The notes: generated by a model from the sequence alone, not told the origin. A stretch of 64,000 bases of DNA from PoT sp049331405 (GCF_049331405.1 NZ_CP186274.1:2108001-2172000); one strand, 5' to 3'. Positions 28,201 to 36,428 are shown, counted from the first letter of the stretch. Made by a program: numbers and translations.

Positions 28201-28844
28201 AGATCGCCGAATTGAAGGGGCATGAGGATCGAATCCGGGCCGTGACCTTCTCGCCCGATGGCCGTTACGTGGCCTCAGCCGGCTCCGACAACAGCGTGCG
28301 AGTCTGGGAGGTTAACAGCCTGGAGCAGCACTGGATCCACAACAGACACACCCAGGCCGTCCGGGCCCTTGCTTTCGACCGTTCGGGCTCGCTGCTTGTC
28401 TCCTCGGGCGACGATCGCACGATCCGGGTGACGCGACTCATCGGGGGAAGCGAGGTGAAGTCGATCCCTTGCCCGAACCGGCATACCGCGCTCTCGTTCT
28501 CGCCCAACGGCAAGTTCCTCGCCTCGGGGGACGACCGCGGATATATCACCCTCTGGGACACGGAGAAGTGGGAGCAGGAGAAGTCGTTCAAGGGGGCCGA
28601 CGCCGAGATCTTCGGCATCGCCTACTCGCCCGACGGCCAGACCCTCGCCACCGGCTGCGGCGACACCAAGGTCCGCCTCTGCGACCCGTCGACCGGGCTC
28701 GTCACCTTGCTCCTCTCCGGCCACTCCCAGCGCGTGAACGCCGTGGCCTTCTCCCCCTCGGGAGACAGCCTGGCGACCAGCGACCATGAAGGGATCATCC
28801 GCCTCTGGCTCGGACCGAAGGGCGAGGAATCGCCGTTCGAATGA
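25248..28844 (+). CDS. Hanks-type Ser/Thr protein kinase with C-terminal WD40 repeats
   Basis: A 1198-residue signalling protein. The kinase domain (about 85-415) has the glycine loop LGRGGMGIVYEA (92-103), VALK (Lys 115), HRDVKPSN (269-276), DFG (289-291) and MSPEQ. About 65 residues of low-conservation sequence (178-244) are inserted before helix E. A single transmembrane helix follows (about 436-457), then a coiled-coil-like stretch, then a large extracytoplasmic domain (about 550-1198) of WD40 repeats (for example GHASPVYCMALSPNG, GHEDRIRAVTFSPDGRYVASAGSDNSVRVW) forming one or two propellers. The likely model is sensing outside, phosphorylation inside, and control of the overlapping ECF sigma factor. 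The sensed signal is unknown. Confidence 0.93.
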   Translation: MNGLDGGDLISLDALSNAEWVADLVDRLQRSEQVDFERYIAENPDRGTTLRRILPALQMLTRLADDEDGSANPREVAESIVRVGDYQTIRVLGRGGMGIVYEALQISLNRRVALKILPTISAADPRRLRRFHIEAQAAACLQHPHIVPVYNVGFDSGIHYFAMQLIDGRTLAELIRGQGADGVDPGANSAFKFALDKTLINFSSDPSIPSPRDDSPGADLDDTGLGRTRTTLLKLKQSSRTRSSFRAMAELGRQAAEALQFAHEQGILHRDVKPSNILIDDSGWLWIADFGLARIPGDAELTASGDMLGTLRYMSPEQVLNPKGVIDHRTDVYSLGATLYEMITRRPAFAEDDRLQLIRRIVEDEPKPPRHIDPAIPRDLETIVLKAMSKDRAERYPTANALAADLLRFVERRAILARPPRLRDRLVKWGWRHQTAAMMMITAVLIGGALLGAAISWRYRLLRQHTREVEFALRLAEKHAQAANEERLKAQHHEWSTRRFLYGSQMRRAQEEASSGRLEFAQEILEGLRSRPGEADARGFEWNYLHRLCHRKLSTLFGHASPVYCMALSPNGKILASGDYDGTLILWDLPNWRQLSNERAHRTSIAGVAFSHDGSSVVSWTSGATSGDQAAFWDVKTGDKRLELPEIEGGIISIAFAPGDSELAMVVGKGGESKGELRFWDLSHGLDAIRLKPGGIAVDAIAYSPDGRWLISATEKGIIEQRDAHTHEIVRTLGPSISSRGKGLRAITFTPDSESILTATAQGITRWEAETGREMALLPIANAVSIAASRGTNVGEKKQAAGGMSSPDQPGELRPWHLSNQGSPGNFGFASPSGRGGLLAVRRLDVPLTLWELATGSKADQFPDRLRDRGNVLFDRTERSVFFGGDDGRIRSWHIIERPEPSLALPGHSGEVWGLAYSDDGNTLLSSGDDALIRLWNPRTGKAMGVLRGHDSLVSSVAVARGGQIVASAGFDNTVRLWRLPEGDQIAELKGHEDRIRAVTFSPDGRYVASAGSDNSVRVWEVNSLEQHWIHNRHTQAVRALAFDRSGSLLVSSGDDRTIRVTRLIGGSEVKSIPCPNRHTALSFSPNGKFLASGDDRGYITLWDTEKWEQEKSFKGADAEIFGIAYSPDGQTLATGCGDTKVRLCDPSTGLVTLLLSGHSQRVNAVAFSPSGDSLATSDHEGIIRLWLGPKGEESPFE

Positions 28845-28869
28845 GCCTTGAGGAAAGAGCACGATCCGA

Positions 28870-29388
28870 TCAGGCCCGGCTCGAATCCTCGGATGACGCC
28901 TTCGAGCGCTCGAGCCAGAGCTCTTCGTAAACGTGATAGCCGCCGGGCCGCATCCCGAGCGCCGCGTAGGTCGACTGGGCTCGTTGGTTCTCAACCTCGA
29001 CATAGAGGCGAAGGCCGATGACGTCGTCCGACGCCAGGGCGATCTCGCGGATGTGCCGGTAGAGGGCCCGGAAAACGCCTTGAGAGCGATAGTCGGCATG
29101 GACGTAGACGCTCTGGAACCACCAGAGCCAGCCGTTCCGCCAGTCGCTCCACTCGAGACTGATCGCGGCCTGGCCGACGACCGGGCCCCCCTCGCCGATC
29201 TCCGCCACCCAGTATCGGAGCCGGTTCGGCTCGTTCAGGGCAACGGTGACTCCACGCGTGAGAATATCGATGTCCAGCCGCTTCCCCTCGGTCTCCTCGG
29301 CGAGCCTGGAGTTGAACGAGACGATGGTCTCGCAGTCTCCGGGCCGCGCGTCTCGGATCAAAAGCGGGCCCGTGGGAGGAGGGCTCAA
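28870..29388 (-). CDS. GNAT family N-acetyltransferase
   Basis: A 172-residue protein of the GNAT fold. The acetyl-CoA-binding block SVYVHADYRSQGVFRALY (about 93-110, the R/Q-x-x-G-x-A-like pyrophosphate loop) and the later NQRAQSTYAALGM (beta-6/alpha-4 region) are clear. The acceptor substrate is unknown. Its ATG overlaps the stop of the upstream rhomboid gene by four bases (ATGA), so they are made together. It converges on the kinase gene with only 25 bp between stop codons. Confidence 0.88.
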   Translation of the reverse strand: MSPPPTGPLLIRDARPGDCETIVSFNSRLAEETEGKRLDIDILTRGVTVALNEPNRLRYWVAEIGEGGPVVGQAAISLEWSDWRNGWLWWFQSVYVHADYRSQGVFRALYRHIREIALASDDVIGLRLYVEVENQRAQSTYAALGMRPGGYHVYEELWLERSKASSEDSSRA

Positions 29389-30326
29389 ATCCGATCACTC
29401 CGACGGTTCTGGGCGCGTCGGCTGGCCTCTTGCAGGAAGCGGTTCTCTTCCTCGGTGAGCTTGCCCCGACCTTCGCGAGCGATCTTGGCCAGGACCTCAT
29501 CAAGTCTGGCGTCGAGCTGTTCCTCGGTGACGACCGCCGTACCCGAAGGCTTCGACGCCGTCGCGGGGTCGGGCGACCAGGTCGGCCCGGATTGACGGAC
29601 CGAGGGCTTTTCACGAGGCTCGGGCATAATCACCCGGAGCTTCGGGCGCCCAACGCGACCGCTGATTAGTCGCGTCCAGCGGAGGTCGAAATGTTTGTAG
29701 AGGTAGCCGTACGTAGCACCCGTGAGATGTGCAGCGACAGCAGTTCCAGGACCGCCCATCGAACCGCGGGTCAAGAATTCCCAGGCATCACGAGACAGGA
29801 AGAGAACAACAACTAGCCACGTCTGAACAGGTAAAACGAAAAAGAGGAGCATTTCCCGATGCGGATAATAAAGAGCATACAGGACGACGATTGACATCAC
29901 CGCCCCTGATGCCCCAACCATTGGGAAATGTTGGACATAATGAGAGATGAGAAAATAATCAGCTATCGCCCATCCCAGGGTGCTGATTATTCCTGCGCTA
30001 AGATAAAGCGCGGTGAAATTGATGGTGCCGTAGAAGGATTCCATCTCGCGGCCCACGAACCAGAGGAACAGCATGTTCCAAAGGATGTGAGAGAAGTTGG
30101 CGTGCAAGAATGTTGCGGTGAGGAGTTGCCAAACATGACCCTGGCGAAAAATCTCAAAGCTTCTCGCTTCGAGCATTCTCTCAAGGGGAGAATGGGCATT
30201 TGAGTTGGTCAGAAGAAAAACGATGACGTTGATCAGGATGATGGTTTTGCATGCCGGCGCGACGCCGGAGAACCAGCCCGATCCACTCGTCTCGTCTCGA
30301 TAGTATTCGCGGTCAGAGATACCCAT
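29385..30326 (-). CDS. Rhomboid-family intramembrane serine protease
   Basis: A 313-residue membrane protease. The catalytic Ser is in GASGAV (Ser 140) and the catalytic His in AAHLTGATYG (His 200). The family landmark TATFLHANFSHILWNM is in transmembrane segment 2. Six or so hydrophobic segments span residues about 25-190, followed by a cytoplasmic tail ending in a helical motif (KLTEEENRFLQEASRRAQ). The start is the ATG at 30324-30326, preceded by GGAG; an ATG 18 bp further upstream is possible. The core of the gene (about 29800-30250) has much lower GC than its neighbours. The tail is typical of planctomycete rhomboids. Coupled to the GNAT gene. Confidence 0.9.
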   Translation of the reverse strand: MGISDREYYRDETSGSGWFSGVAPACKTIILINVIVFLLTNSNAHSPLERMLEARSFEIFRQGHVWQLLTATFLHANFSHILWNMLFLWFVGREMESFYGTINFTALYLSAGIISTLGWAIADYFLISHYVQHFPMVGASGAVMSIVVLYALYYPHREMLLFFVLPVQTWLVVVLFLSRDAWEFLTRGSMGGPGTAVAAHLTGATYGYLYKHFDLRWTRLISGRVGRPKLRVIMPEPREKPSVRQSGPTWSPDPATASKPSGTAVVTEEQLDARLDEVLAKIAREGRGKLTEEENRFLQEASRRAQNRRSDRI

Positions 30327-30567
30327 GCTCGCTCCAGCGAACATTGCGCTCCGCGATGATAGGCAGAGAGGGCCCGCTCAATACGGCTCCTATCCTCATC
30401 ATCGAACACGCACTCGGCACTGTCAACGGGTAGTGAATGCGTATTTGCGGGACGAGACGCGGAGAGACGGCCACGCGAGCTTGGGCGTTCCACTTCGTCG
30501 AGCAACGAGGTCGACCCGGGCCACCCGTCCGCGGGACCCGATCGACCGAGCTTCATTGATGAATCGG

Positions 30568-30942
30568 TCAATCCGCCAGCAGCGCTTCCATGGCTTCCCC
30601 GCGCGAGGAATAGATCGGCCAGACGATATCGAGCGATGTCACCCGCAAGAGTTCTCGGGCATGAGCCGAGACCCCGGCGAGGGCCATCATCCCGCCTCGT
30701 GCCTGGACGAGCTTCCAGCACCGCAAGAGCAGCGCCAGGAACATCGACCCGAAGTAATCGACCCGGCTGAGGTCGAAAACGACGAGGGGATTATCCTGGT
30801 GGCGAAGGGGTTCCATGATCAGGGCGGCCGCCTGCTCCTCGAGCCCGAATTCCAGCCGCTCGAGCGCGGGCGTTGCCGAGATCAGCGTCAACTCACCGTG
30901 GATTTCGATGGTGAACGCGTCTTGAGCGTGCGGGGTGTTCAT
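30568..30942 (-). CDS. STAS-domain protein (anti-sigma factor antagonist-like)
   Basis: A 124-residue protein made of one STAS domain: beta-strand IEIHGELTLISATP, then NPLVVFDLSRVDYFGSMFLALLLRC, where the usual phospho-acceptor Ser region reads DYFGS. STAS proteins such as SpoIIAA relay signals by binding anti-sigma kinases, but no such kinase or sigma factor is adjacent. The start at 30940-30942 has only weak ribosome-binding-site support; a longer frame reaching 31509 overlaps the small gene at 31098 and is not credible. Partner unknown. Confidence 0.75.
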   Translation of the reverse strand: MNTPHAQDAFTIEIHGELTLISATPALERLEFGLEEQAAALIMEPLRHQDNPLVVFDLSRVDYFGSMFLALLLRCWKLVQARGGMMALAGVSAHARELLRVTSLDIVWPIYSSRGEAMEALLAD

Positions 30943-31097
30943 CAGCGATGGTCCGAGAGCCCCTGGCCGCTCGAACGGCGGCAGGTTTCGACCCCGCCTA
31001 GGGTAGAACCTGAGCGGGTCGCCAACAAGGTCAATCTCCCGGAATCGCCATGGTCGGAGCCCTTCCCGGCAGCTTCGACCGGGACGGGCTTGCCAAA

Positions 31098-31325
31098 TCA
31101 GGCCGAAGGACGGCAGTTCGAGAAGGCCCGAATGACTTCGTAAAGGTCTTTGGTGACCAGGAGTTGGTCTTCCTCGAAGTCGCGCAGCCAGACGTAATTG
31201 TCGCGATAGGCTTGCGCGAGCAGAGGATACAGATCCACGAGCCGGATCGGAATGGCGGGGACGTGCTCTTCCTCGTGGGCGTCTTCTTCCGGGCGAGGGA
31301 ACACGCGCAGTCGTGCGGTGGCCAT
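31098..31325 (-). CDS. Small protein of unknown function
   Basis: A 75-residue protein. A strong ribosome-binding site (GGAGGAGG, about 8 nt before the ATG at 31323-31325) supports it. The second half (VDLYPLLAQAYRDNYVWLRDFEEDQLLVTKDLYEVIRAF) is helical and conserved-looking; the first half has an acidic stretch. No signal peptide, membrane segment or known domain. It lies 155 bp upstream of the STAS gene on the same strand and may be co-transcribed. Confidence 0.6.
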   Translation of the reverse strand: MATARLRVFPRPEEDAHEEEHVPAIPIRLVDLYPLLAQAYRDNYVWLRDFEEDQLLVTKDLYEVIRAFSNCRPSA

Positions 31326-31953
31326 TCGGATTTCCTCCTCCGTGCGCTCTGGTCGCGGGCCGCTCGGAAACCCGACGAGAGGGGTTTGTCCGAGGCCGCG
31401 GCCTGATTTGAGGCGATCGAGAACGGGCGTGGGGGCTCGATGCGAGGGTTCCGCGCTTGCTCCGTCTTATCCCCCAACGTAGGGATCGGCCGGGAAGGGG
31501 GCGGGGCATTACTGATTTCTTCGAGACTTTCTCGCGCCGGGCGAGACCACACGTTTCGGCCTGCCTTCAGGCGAGAGCGAGGCCCGTGGGGGAGAAGGGA
31601 AAGAATCGATCCGACCAGGGCGTTGCGTTACGGGAATCCGACGGAAACAATTGGCGGCCGGCGCATATTCCGACATCCTGGAACACTCGGATTCCGTCTG
31701 TGCCCCGGCCCTAACTATTATCGTACACAAACGATGGAATTCATGAACGAGGCCTTCACGGTTCTCGAGAACTCGTCCTTCGCGGATCGACGGCGATCCG
31801 CGACTCATTCATTAATGAATGTCGAGGCTGTCGGGTCGAGGGAGACCCGGCGCCTCGATTGATCGACCCGCGTAAAATTCCACCGTTCGGGTTGTCAGCG
31901 GGCATCCCCCGGCTCGTTGCAAGGCGTCCGATCGCTTTTCGGAGTCCCTCTCG
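31326..31953. other. Intergenic region with a perfect 16-bp palindrome
   Basis: 628 bp between divergent genes. It contains the palindrome CATTCATTAATGAATG (31806-31821), which lies about 130 bp before the DapA-family gene and could be an operator. No gene seen. Confidence 0.45.
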
Positions 31954-32901
31954 ATGCCCCTTCCTCGCCTCCACGGAATCGTCCCTCCGCTGCCGACCCC
32001 CCTCCTGGCCGGGGAGGCGATCGACACGGAGTCTCTCGCCAGGCTCGTCGAGTTCCAGATCGAGGGCGGAGTCCACGGGCTCTGGGTCCTCGGCACCACC
32101 GCCCGGTTCGAGATGATCCCCGTCGACCGCCAGCGCCAGGTTGCGGAGATCGTGGCGACGAAGGCCGCCGGCCGGCTCCCGCTCGTCCTGAACGTCTCCG
32201 AGCAGGGGGTCGAGCGGACCCTCGAGCACGCCCGACGGTTCGACGACCTCCCTTATGACTACTACGCGGCGTTGCCCCCCTGGTACCAGCCGATGGCCGT
32301 CGCCGAGGTGGTCGACTACTTCCAGCAGATCGCGGATAGGCTCTCCAAGCCGCTCGTCATCTACAACGCCCCCTGGGTCTGCAACCAACTCGGGTTCCCG
32401 CAGCTGCGCCAGCTCGCCGACCACCCCAGGATCGTGGGCTGCAAGGACGTTTGGACCGGCATCAACCGCTCGATCGACTGGCCGGTCGAGGAACGCAGGC
32501 GCCAGAACTACAGCTACCTCCACGGCAACGACCTCGTCGGCCTCTCCACCGAGCTCGGTTCCGACGGCTTCGTCATCAGCCTCGCGAATGCCTTCCCCGA
32601 GATCGCGGTGGCGCTCTGGGATGCCGCCAGGGCAGGGGACGCCGAGCGGGCCTTCCGGCTCCAGTCTCAGTTCGCCCGCCTGGCGAGGGCGACCGGCCTC
32701 GGGCCGATGCTCGCCTGCCTCGAGGTCATGTGCCGACACCGAGGGCTCCTCGACCGGATGCTCCCCGCCCCCTTGCGCTCGCTCGACGCCGACGCCGCCA
32801 GCCGGGTGATCGAAGCCATCGAGGCCGTCGGCATGCTTCCCGAATCCTCGGCGAAGTCGAACGGGCGTCGCGCGGATCTCGAGACTTCGACGCGGGCCTG
32901 A
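31954..32901 (+). CDS. Dihydrodipicolinate synthase/N-acetylneuraminate lyase family protein
   Basis: A 315-residue TIM-barrel class I aldolase-type protein. The Schiff-base Lys is in IVGCKDV (near residue 164) and the catalytic Tyr in VIYNAP (near 136). The usual GTTGE near residue 45 is GTTARF here, keeping the Thr pair but losing the GE that contacts the pyruvate-adduct carboxylate region. It is probably not DapA itself but a sugar-acid or aldol lyase of the DapA/NanA family; substrate unknown. A short Pro-Leu start (MPLPRLHGIVPPLPTP) fits the family. It is a single gene followed by a small hairpin. Confidence 0.82.
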   Translation: MPLPRLHGIVPPLPTPLLAGEAIDTESLARLVEFQIEGGVHGLWVLGTTARFEMIPVDRQRQVAEIVATKAAGRLPLVLNVSEQGVERTLEHARRFDDLPYDYYAALPPWYQPMAVAEVVDYFQQIADRLSKPLVIYNAPWVCNQLGFPQLRQLADHPRIVGCKDVWTGINRSIDWPVEERRRQNYSYLHGNDLVGLSTELGSDGFVISLANAFPEIAVALWDAARAGDAERAFRLQSQFARLARATGLGPMLACLEVMCRHRGLLDRMLPAPLRSLDADAASRVIEAIEAVGMLPESSAKSNGRRADLETSTRA

Positions 32902-32918
32902 TCCGAGATTTCGGATCA
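32899..32918 (+). terminator. Small hairpin at the end of the DapA-family gene
   Basis: TGATCCGA-GATT-TCGGATCA, 8-bp perfect stem that overlaps the stop codon. There is no T-run, so only a possible terminator. Confidence 0.35.
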
Positions 32919-33172
32919 AGTCCGAAGCCAGGCCTCGCGAAGATCATTAGGCATGTTCGGGTTCTCCTGCTTGAAACGGCCGATCTCGAAATCGTGACAA
33001 TCGGGGAGGACACGATTTTAAGGATTTGCTAAAGTCCGCCGCCGCTCGAGCCGAGCCGACAGGTCCTTCGTGACCAGTTGAGGCGAGGGCGGCGCCGATG
33101 GATGCACCGGGGGGGTGCCGGGATGGCCCTTCCCCTTTCTCCGAAATCGCTGCGCACGGAGGAGCTGAGAGC

Positions 33173-33982
33173 ATGGAGGCTCGTCGCGTTCGCCCCGCGC
33201 CCGCACGTTGGTGCCTGGCCGGGCTTACCCTGGCGCTGTTGCCAATCCTGACGGGTGCCTCGCACCGGACCGCGAACTTCGTGGTCGAGGCCCAGACCGC
33301 CGAGGTGGCCAAGCGTGTCGCCGATCACGCCGAGGCCTGCCGCTCGTCCATCGCCAGGGAGTGGCTGGGGAAGGAACTGCCGGCCTGGTCGACCCCGTGC
33401 CCGATCAAAGTCAAGCTGACGCGAGGCGAGGCCGGCGGCCTGACCTCGTTCGGATTCCACCGGGGACGTGTCTCGGACCAGGACATGACCGTCGAGGGGC
33501 GGCTGGACCGAATCCTCGCCTCCGCGCTCCCGCACGAGGTCACGCACACGATCTTCGCCGCCTACTTCGGCGGCCCGATGCCGCGCTGGGCCGACGAGGG
33601 GGCCTCGCTCCTGAGCGAAGACCTCCGCGAGCGGCAGCGGCATGACCAGATCGCCGAAAATCTCCTGGCCAAGCGCGGCGACATGCCCTTGTCCCGCCTC
33701 TTCCGGGTCGAGGAGTATCCGAGCGACCTCATGGGCTTCTACGGCCAGGGTTACTCGATCTCCCGATTCCTCATCGAGATGGGGGGCCGCCCCAGATTCC
33801 TCAAGTTCGTCAAGGACGGCCTGAAGAGTGGCTGGGACGTGGCGACCCGGGCGAATTACGGCCTCGCCGACGTCCGCGAGCTTGACCGGGCCTGGCATTC
33901 CTGGCACAAAGTGGTGGCCAGCGCGAGCCCGAAATCGGATCGCGTCGTGGTCCGGGCTCAGTCGTCTTCCGACTCGGAATGA
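33173..33982 (+). CDS. Secreted metallopeptidase-like protein (HEXXH motif)
   Basis: A 269-residue protein with a signal peptide (about 1-30, hydrophobic CLAGLTLALLPILTGAS). The zinc-binding motif HEVTH lies in LPHEVTHTIF (about residues 122-126), and a downstream Glu in WADEGAS is at the right distance for a gluzincin third ligand. This is the layout of peptidase MA-like proteins, so a periplasmic or surface zinc peptidase is likely; the substrate is unknown. The ATG at 33173 follows GGAGGAGCTGAGAGC; a longer frame from 33098 is not supported. A 160-bp gap separates it from the small gene at 34143. Confidence 0.8.
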   Translation: MEARRVRPAPARWCLAGLTLALLPILTGASHRTANFVVEAQTAEVAKRVADHAEACRSSIAREWLGKELPAWSTPCPIKVKLTRGEAGGLTSFGFHRGRVSDQDMTVEGRLDRILASALPHEVTHTIFAAYFGGPMPRWADEGASLLSEDLRERQRHDQIAENLLAKRGDMPLSRLFRVEEYPSDLMGFYGQGYSISRFLIEMGGRPRFLKFVKDGLKSGWDVATRANYGLADVRELDRAWHSWHKVVASASPKSDRVVVRAQSSSDSE

Positions 33983-34142
33983 TTGACGGACGCCACTCGT
34001 TCGAGTATACGCGATGGCGATCCTTGCCATGCGGGGGTCGCTTCGATTAAAATGCTTCGATCTTGTGCAGGCCTCGGGTCCGTCCCGAGGTCGTTGCTTT
34101 TTCTCGGCTCGTCGAGTTTGGGGAAGGTCAGGGAGAGTTTCG

Positions 34143-34415
34143 ATGGCGAAAGATGCGGCCACGGCCACCACGACTGAAGCGAATGCGGAGCCCGCGACCG
34201 AGGTCCGCAAGCCCGCCGATCCTCGCCTCAAGGTCCTCAAGAAATTCCACGGCAAGTTCCTGCCGAAGGGCGTCCTCCGCGAGCGCCACAAGGCGATCAT
34301 GGACCGCTGGAATTCGGGCGACGACCACGGCAACGTCACCGTCGAAGAGCTCAAGAAGCTGCTCGACGACTGGCGCGGCACCCGCGAGAAGCCCCCTCGT
34401 CTCCCGAAGGCCTGA
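34143..34415 (+). CDS. Small basic protein of unknown function
   Basis: A 90-residue protein preceded by GGGAGAG. The first 25 residues are Ala/Thr/Glu-rich and disordered; the rest (DPRLKVLKKFHGKFLPKGVLRERHKAIMDRW, then VTVEELKKLLDDW) is helical and basic. No known domain recognised. It has its own terminator downstream (34548-34575). Confidence 0.6.
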   Translation: MAKDAATATTTEANAEPATEVRKPADPRLKVLKKFHGKFLPKGVLRERHKAIMDRWNSGDDHGNVTVEELKKLLDDWRGTREKPPRLPKA

Positions 34416-34902
34416 TTTTCAGCCTTCGCCGCTGACTGCCGCCGGAACTCCGCGACCCGAGACGAGATGAGGGTCGGCTTCCTCCTCGAGGCCGACCCAT
34501 CCTCGCTCGCCCCGCCGGAGAATCGGCCCTCTCCGCGTCAATTCTCGACCCCGGCTCCCGGCGAGCCCGGGGTCGTTTTGACTTGGACGGGCCGAATTTT
34601 TCGAAGGCGTCGGCTTCTCTTGCATCGCCCGACCGGCTCTGATCGAATGAAGGGCCGTCGATGGGTGGATCCGTCGAGAGTTGCCGATAGGTTGACCCCG
34701 GCCGAGAATGGATTCGGTTCCTTCGGCCCGAATTTCCCAGGGATCGAGGCTCATGGCCCGGTCCCCGTTGACGTTCGGGTCGTGTCGGATCGAATTCGAA
34801 CGTCCGTACGGCTCCGGCCTTGTTGGAATTGGGAACCTTTCTGATCAGAGCACGAGCGGATCGCGCGAAGGGCAGGCGCCGGAGCCTCGAGGAGTGAAGC
34901 CG
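34416..34902. other. Intergenic region upstream of alanine dehydrogenase
   Basis: 487 bp holding the terminator at 34548-34580 and presumably the promoter of the alanine dehydrogenase gene. An in-frame extension of that gene to 34708 lacks family similarity. No other gene seen. Confidence 0.45.
34548..34580 (+). terminator. Rho-independent terminator after the small basic protein gene
   Basis: GACCCCGGCTC pairs with GAGCCCGGGGTC (one bulged base), a 5-nt loop, then GTTTTGA. It lies 130 bp beyond the stop at 34415. Confidence 0.65.
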
Positions 34903-36009
34903 ATGATCGTTGGGGTCCCCAAAGAGGTTAAGGGCGACGAGTACAGGGTCTCCCTGCTCCCCGTCGGCGCCGAGGAGCTAACCGCGGCGGGACACAAGGT
35001 TCTGGTCGAGGCGAATGCCGGGCATGGGAGCGGCATCCCGGATTCCGCCTACATCGCGGCAGGGGCCGAGATCGTGGCGGACGCCGCCGGGATCTGGTCC
35101 CAGGCCGACATGATCGTGAAGGTGAAGGAGCCGCAGAAGTCCGAATGGCCGCTGCTCAAGGACGGCCAGATCGTCTTCACCTACTTCCACTTCGCGGCCG
35201 ACGAGGCGCTGACCCGCGCCATCGTCAACAGCGGGATCACCGCGATCGCCTATGAGACGATCCGCGACGCGAAGGGGACGCTCCCCCTCCTCACCCCCAT
35301 GAGCGAGGTGGCGGGGCGGATGAGCATCCAGGAAGGGGCCAAGTATCTTGAACGCCCCCAGGAAGGGCGCGGGATCTTGCTGGCGGGGGTGCCGGGCGTC
35401 GCGCCGGCGGAGGTCGCCATCCTCGGCGGCGGCGTCGTGGGGGCGAACGCGGCGAAGGTCGCGGCGGGCCTCGGGGCGAACGTCCGGCTTCTCGACGTCA
35501 ACCTCGACCGGCTCCGCTACCTCGACGACATCATGCCCCCCAACGTGACGACGCTCTATTCCGATCGTCACATGATCCTGGAGTCGGTCGAGCGGGCCGA
35601 CCTCGTCGTCGGCGCGGTGCTCGTCACCGGGGCGAGGGCCCCTCGGCTGGTCCGTCGCGAGGACCTCGGCCGGATGAAGCCGGGCGCGGTGATCGTGGAC
35701 GTGGCGATCGACCAGGGGGGCTGCATCGAGACGAGCCGCCCCACCACCCACCGCGAGCCGACCTACGTCGTCGACGGCGTGGTCCACTACTGCGTGACGA
35801 ACATGCCGGGGGCCGTGGGACGCACCAGCACCTACGCCCTCTGCAACGTCACCCTGCCTTACGTGATGCAGATGGCCAAGCATGGCTGGCGCCAGGTGGC
35901 CGCCAGCTCGCCGGGCGTGGCCGAGGGGGTCAACGTCCATCAAGGGCGCGTGACGAATGAGGCGGTGGCCTCGACGTTCGGGCTCCCGTTTACCCCCTGG
36001 AATGCTTAG
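34903..36009 (+). CDS. ald: Alanine dehydrogenase
   Basis: Catalyses L-alanine + NAD+ + water to pyruvate + ammonia + NADH. The 368-residue length is standard. It has the N-terminal MIVGVPKEVKGDEYRVSLLP (with substrate-binding Arg 15), Lys in MIVKVKEPQ, catalytic His in FTYFHFAAD, the Rossmann motif ILGGGVVGANAAK (near 172) and catalytic Asp in VDVAIDQGG. The ATG start at 34903 follows GAGGAGTGAAGCC. It is followed by a strong hairpin and then an operon led by a small acidic protein. Confidence 0.95.
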   Translation: MIVGVPKEVKGDEYRVSLLPVGAEELTAAGHKVLVEANAGHGSGIPDSAYIAAGAEIVADAAGIWSQADMIVKVKEPQKSEWPLLKDGQIVFTYFHFAADEALTRAIVNSGITAIAYETIRDAKGTLPLLTPMSEVAGRMSIQEGAKYLERPQEGRGILLAGVPGVAPAEVAILGGGVVGANAAKVAAGLGANVRLLDVNLDRLRYLDDIMPPNVTTLYSDRHMILESVERADLVVGAVLVTGARAPRLVRREDLGRMKPGAVIVDVAIDQGGCIETSRPTTHREPTYVVDGVVHYCVTNMPGAVGRTSTYALCNVTLPYVMQMAKHGWRQVAASSPGVAEGVNVHQGRVTNEAVASTFGLPFTPWNA

Positions 36010-36026
36010 GCTGGATGAAACAGGCG

Positions 36027-36060
36027 GCCCCGGCGCGGGAAACGATCCCGACGCCGGGGC
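36027..36060 (+). terminator. Strong hairpin downstream of ald
   Basis: GCCCCGGCG (36027-36035) pairs with CGCCGGGGC (36052-36060), with an inner CGGGA/TCCCG pair. It ends 64 bp before the next ATG. There is no clear T-run, so it may be a terminator or an attenuator-like leader. Confidence 0.5.
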
Positions 36061-36123
36061 ATCGCCGCCGAAGTCGTAACGAAACCGGGACCGACGGGTC
36101 CTTAGCCCTGGAGGAGACAGACG

Positions 36124-36428
36124 ATGAGCGAGAGCGAGCTGGACAACGGCCACGATCACGACCACTCCCACGAAGTCGAGGAGGCGCTCGAAGAGGCCCT
36201 CGAGCTCGACACCCAGAGCCAGATCTTCCTGGAGATGCGACGCCAGAACGTCGAGCTCCTGAAGGTCGCGACCGAAGTCGCCGGCTTCTCGGGCCAGCAT
36301 CCCCCGGTCAAGCCGGGTGACCTGAAGCACGCGATCCGCAGCATCTGGGAGATCTACTCGGAGTTCTACACCTGGGTCGATCCCGAAGAGTCGGATGCCG
36401 ACGAAGAAGACGAAGAGGATGACGACCT

